From NCBI GenBank assembly GCA_020226215.1, contig CM035232.1, positions 53,906,851 through 53,970,850 on the forward strand: a stretch of 64,000 nucleotides of DNA, written 5' to 3'. The stretch comes from Sindora glabra (taxonomy: Eukaryota; Streptophyta; Magnoliopsida; Fabales; Fabaceae). The notes beneath the pieces were generated by a model. That model ran no database searches, was not told where the DNA came from, and saw only the letters and a program-made list of their open reading frames with translations. Of this stretch, positions 62,616-64,000 are shown one piece after another. The stretch's first letter is position 1, and each line of letters starts with the position of its first letter. The translations under genes were made by a program, and so were the position numbers.

Positions 62616-62621
62616 GGCCCA
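62616..62621 (+). promoter_or_regulatory. Site II-type GGCCCA motif in the RPL28 promoter
   Basis: AAAGGCCCATATG lies about 150 bp before the L28 start codon. GGCCCA/TGGGCC (site II) elements, bound by TCP factors, are characteristic of plant ribosomal-protein and other growth-linked promoters. The match is short, so it rests partly on context. Confidence 0.5.
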
Positions 62622-62768
62622 TATGTCCAGTGAAACAAACGGAGCAAAAATGTTTAATTTTCCAGAAAAACCAAAATTGGGTGGACCGCCGATATCATCA
62701 TCCATTTTCCTTCGTTCCACCAGAAACATTTCGACGGAAACCGATAACGTATACGCAGTACAGTAGCA

Positions 62769-62985
62769 ATGGCAGCTTCTGCCACTACGGGATTATGCAA
62801 TTTCGGTGTATGCTTACCAAAAAAGAAGACTTCAAATTTAGCCTCATCAAGGGTTGGTGCCGTTTCAGAGATTGGCTTCGTTGCTTCACAGTTGAGTGGC
62901 CTCAAAGTCTCTTACGACAATTCAGCTAAATCGACCACACCTGTAGTTGCTGCTCCTATGAGACCTGCTTTGCAGCCTGTTGCTC
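62769..62985 (+). CDS. RPL28: Chloroplast 50S ribosomal protein L28, exon 1 (partial gene)
   Basis: This exon encodes the first 72 residues plus one base, starting MAASATTGLCNFG in a good start context (GTAGCAATGGCA). The N-terminus is rich in Ala, Ser, Thr and Lys with few acidic residues, as expected of a chloroplast transit peptide. The later part (IGFVASQLSGLKVSY, then ALQPVA) matches my recollection of plant plastid L28, which has LGFLTSQLSGLRISY and QPIVAR just before the mature ribosomal domain. The donor GTAATT at 62986 splits an Arg codon (phase 1). The next exon, expected to begin the RRICPFTGKK-type ribosomal core, is not in the window. The mature protein belongs to the large subunit of the plastid ribosome. 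Overlapping frames on either strand are shadows. Confidence 0.82.
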
Positions 62986-64000
62986 GTAATTTCTCTCCCT
63001 TTTGCTCAAATCGGGTCTTTCTGCTTTGCTTTTAGAAATACTTTTATTGTTATTTTGTTTTTTAATGTGGTTTTGCTACCTCGGGGCTCCATTTTCTGGG
63101 TCCAAGCTTTCTGGGCAGTTCGTTCTGTAGTTTTCTTGTTGTGTTTAGTGAAGTCTCTTTGATTTTCATACCGTGGTCTAATACTGCTTATGATATGGTT
63201 TTGATGTGGGTATTTATACTTGAAATGTGCACGTGTGAATATCTGTATAAGTTTGCTTGCTTGGGGTTTTCAAATTGGTTAAAATGTTGAAATGATATAT
63301 TCCATCCTTTGAATGGATTCAATATTGACATTTAGGCATTATGTAAATTAAAGGGTAAGATGGACGGTAAACAAAATCCAATTAAGCTTAATGTGTGTGT
63401 GTGTGTGTGTTGGGGGGGGGGGGGGGTGTTAAAGTTTAACTTGGTTTTCAGTTGATTCTGGTGGTAGGCTAGAAATTCAAACAAATGGCATAGGCTTGAA
63501 GGATGATTATGTGTTCCACATGTAAGAGGATGACTGCTTATATTCCTTCATTTATAGATTTATTTATTAATGGATAATGAATAATTCTCTTTGTTGTTCC
63601 TGGATGTAAAGACTATTTTGATATCTTCTCCAATATCTACTTCATGGTTTGGATTGCCACGAGTATATGCTGTAGTGTTGGCAGAAAGTTGTAGTTTTTC
63701 CTTTTGGTTGACAAGCCAATATTGCTAATGGCAGAGTATGTTATCATTAGAGTGTGTTATCATTAGAGTTTCAGGTGTATTGTTTTGATCACAATTTTGG
63801 TCATTATGGTGAAATTAGTATCTTACACTAGTAAAATGATATGCGTAAGACATTGAATCTTAGTTTGTCATGTATTGCATGATACTTGACATGTATGGTG
63901 TGATTCAGTTCAAAATCATGTGTCGCTTGATACTTGCTACTAGATATAAGTGGCTTGCAGCAGATTCAGTTTCAAAAACTCTCAAGCACCTATATCATTT
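62986..64000 (+). other. RPL28 intron 1, running off the window
   Basis: Starts with GTAATT and is T-rich, as plant introns are. I found no L28 core motif up to 64000, so the intron is over 1 kb. It includes a (GT)n tract followed by a G run at 63392-63426, and a short tandem repeat GTGTTATCATTAGAGT near 63740-63770. Confidence 0.7.

Noticed and set aside
62630..62929. Frames overlapping L28 exon 1 on both strands
   Set aside because: Out of frame with the recognised transit peptide and the SQLSGL block, and no similarity recognised.
1..64000. tRNA, rRNA and snoRNA genes
   Set aside because: No A-box/B-box pair, cloverleaf or rRNA core sequence was recognised by eye. The only tRNA-related sequence is the retrotransposon primer-binding site at 30081-30093.

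Overview
This window is AT-rich nuclear DNA from a flowering plant, very probably a eudicot. The evidence is GT-AG spliced genes, a nuclear-encoded chloroplast ribosomal protein, and a deep nest of plant-type LTR retrotransposons, CACTA, Mutator-like and hAT elements. The species cannot be named from sequence alone. No bacterial, viral, organellar or CRISPR features were seen.

Layout. (1) 1-34.7 kb is a transposable-element graveyard. A decayed Ty3/Gypsy element on the + strand (gag about 1.2-1.9 kb, protease 3.1-3.4 kb, reverse transcriptase 6.9-7.6 kb, RNase H 7.7-8.1 kb) is split by a 2.9-kb solo LTR (3515-6392) flanked by a perfect 5-bp target duplication. Its 5' side carries three copies of a 249-bp tandem repeat (226-983). 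From about 7.6 kb a roughly 10-kb segment is present twice in tandem: unit A about 7.6-17.44 kb, unit B about 17.49-29.29 kb. Unit B alone has a later 1.6-kb LTR-like insertion (21256-22860). At its right end, and running beyond it, is a structurally complete but coding-dead gag-only LTR retrotransposon on the minus strand (26966-30864, with both LTRs, PBS and PPT). Unit A keeps only the 3' LTR and part of the interior of the same insertion. From 31.3 to 34.69 kb lies the 3' part of a CACTA (En/Spm-like) transposon, with a Transposase_24-like fragment, subterminal repeats and a decayed terminal inverted repeat. It is interrupted by a Copia-type solo LTR (31706-33361) with a perfect 5-bp target duplication.

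(2) 34.7-41.0 kb is AT-rich intergenic DNA with small duplications and a 272-bp Mutator-like MITE (37852-38123). (3) 41149-59515 is a complete four-exon gene for a proton-coupled NRT1/PTR (NPF) transporter of 597 residues, closest by recollection to NPF5.2/PTR3. Its first two introns are very long (7.1 and 8.8 kb) and hold a hAT-type MITE, several foldback elements and long AT microsatellites. (4) 59.6-62.6 kb is intergenic and contains a tandem duplication of about 0.5 kb. (5) 62769-62985 is the first exon of the nuclear gene for chloroplast 50S ribosomal protein L28; the rest lies beyond the window, and a site II-type GGCCCA motif sits in its promoter.

The two genes are unrelated and independently transcribed on the + strand. 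I found no convincing undescribed biological system. The most informative content is the readable insertion and duplication history of the left 35 kb, the very long introns of the transporter gene, and a few unidentified stretches preserved in both copies of the 10-kb duplication.
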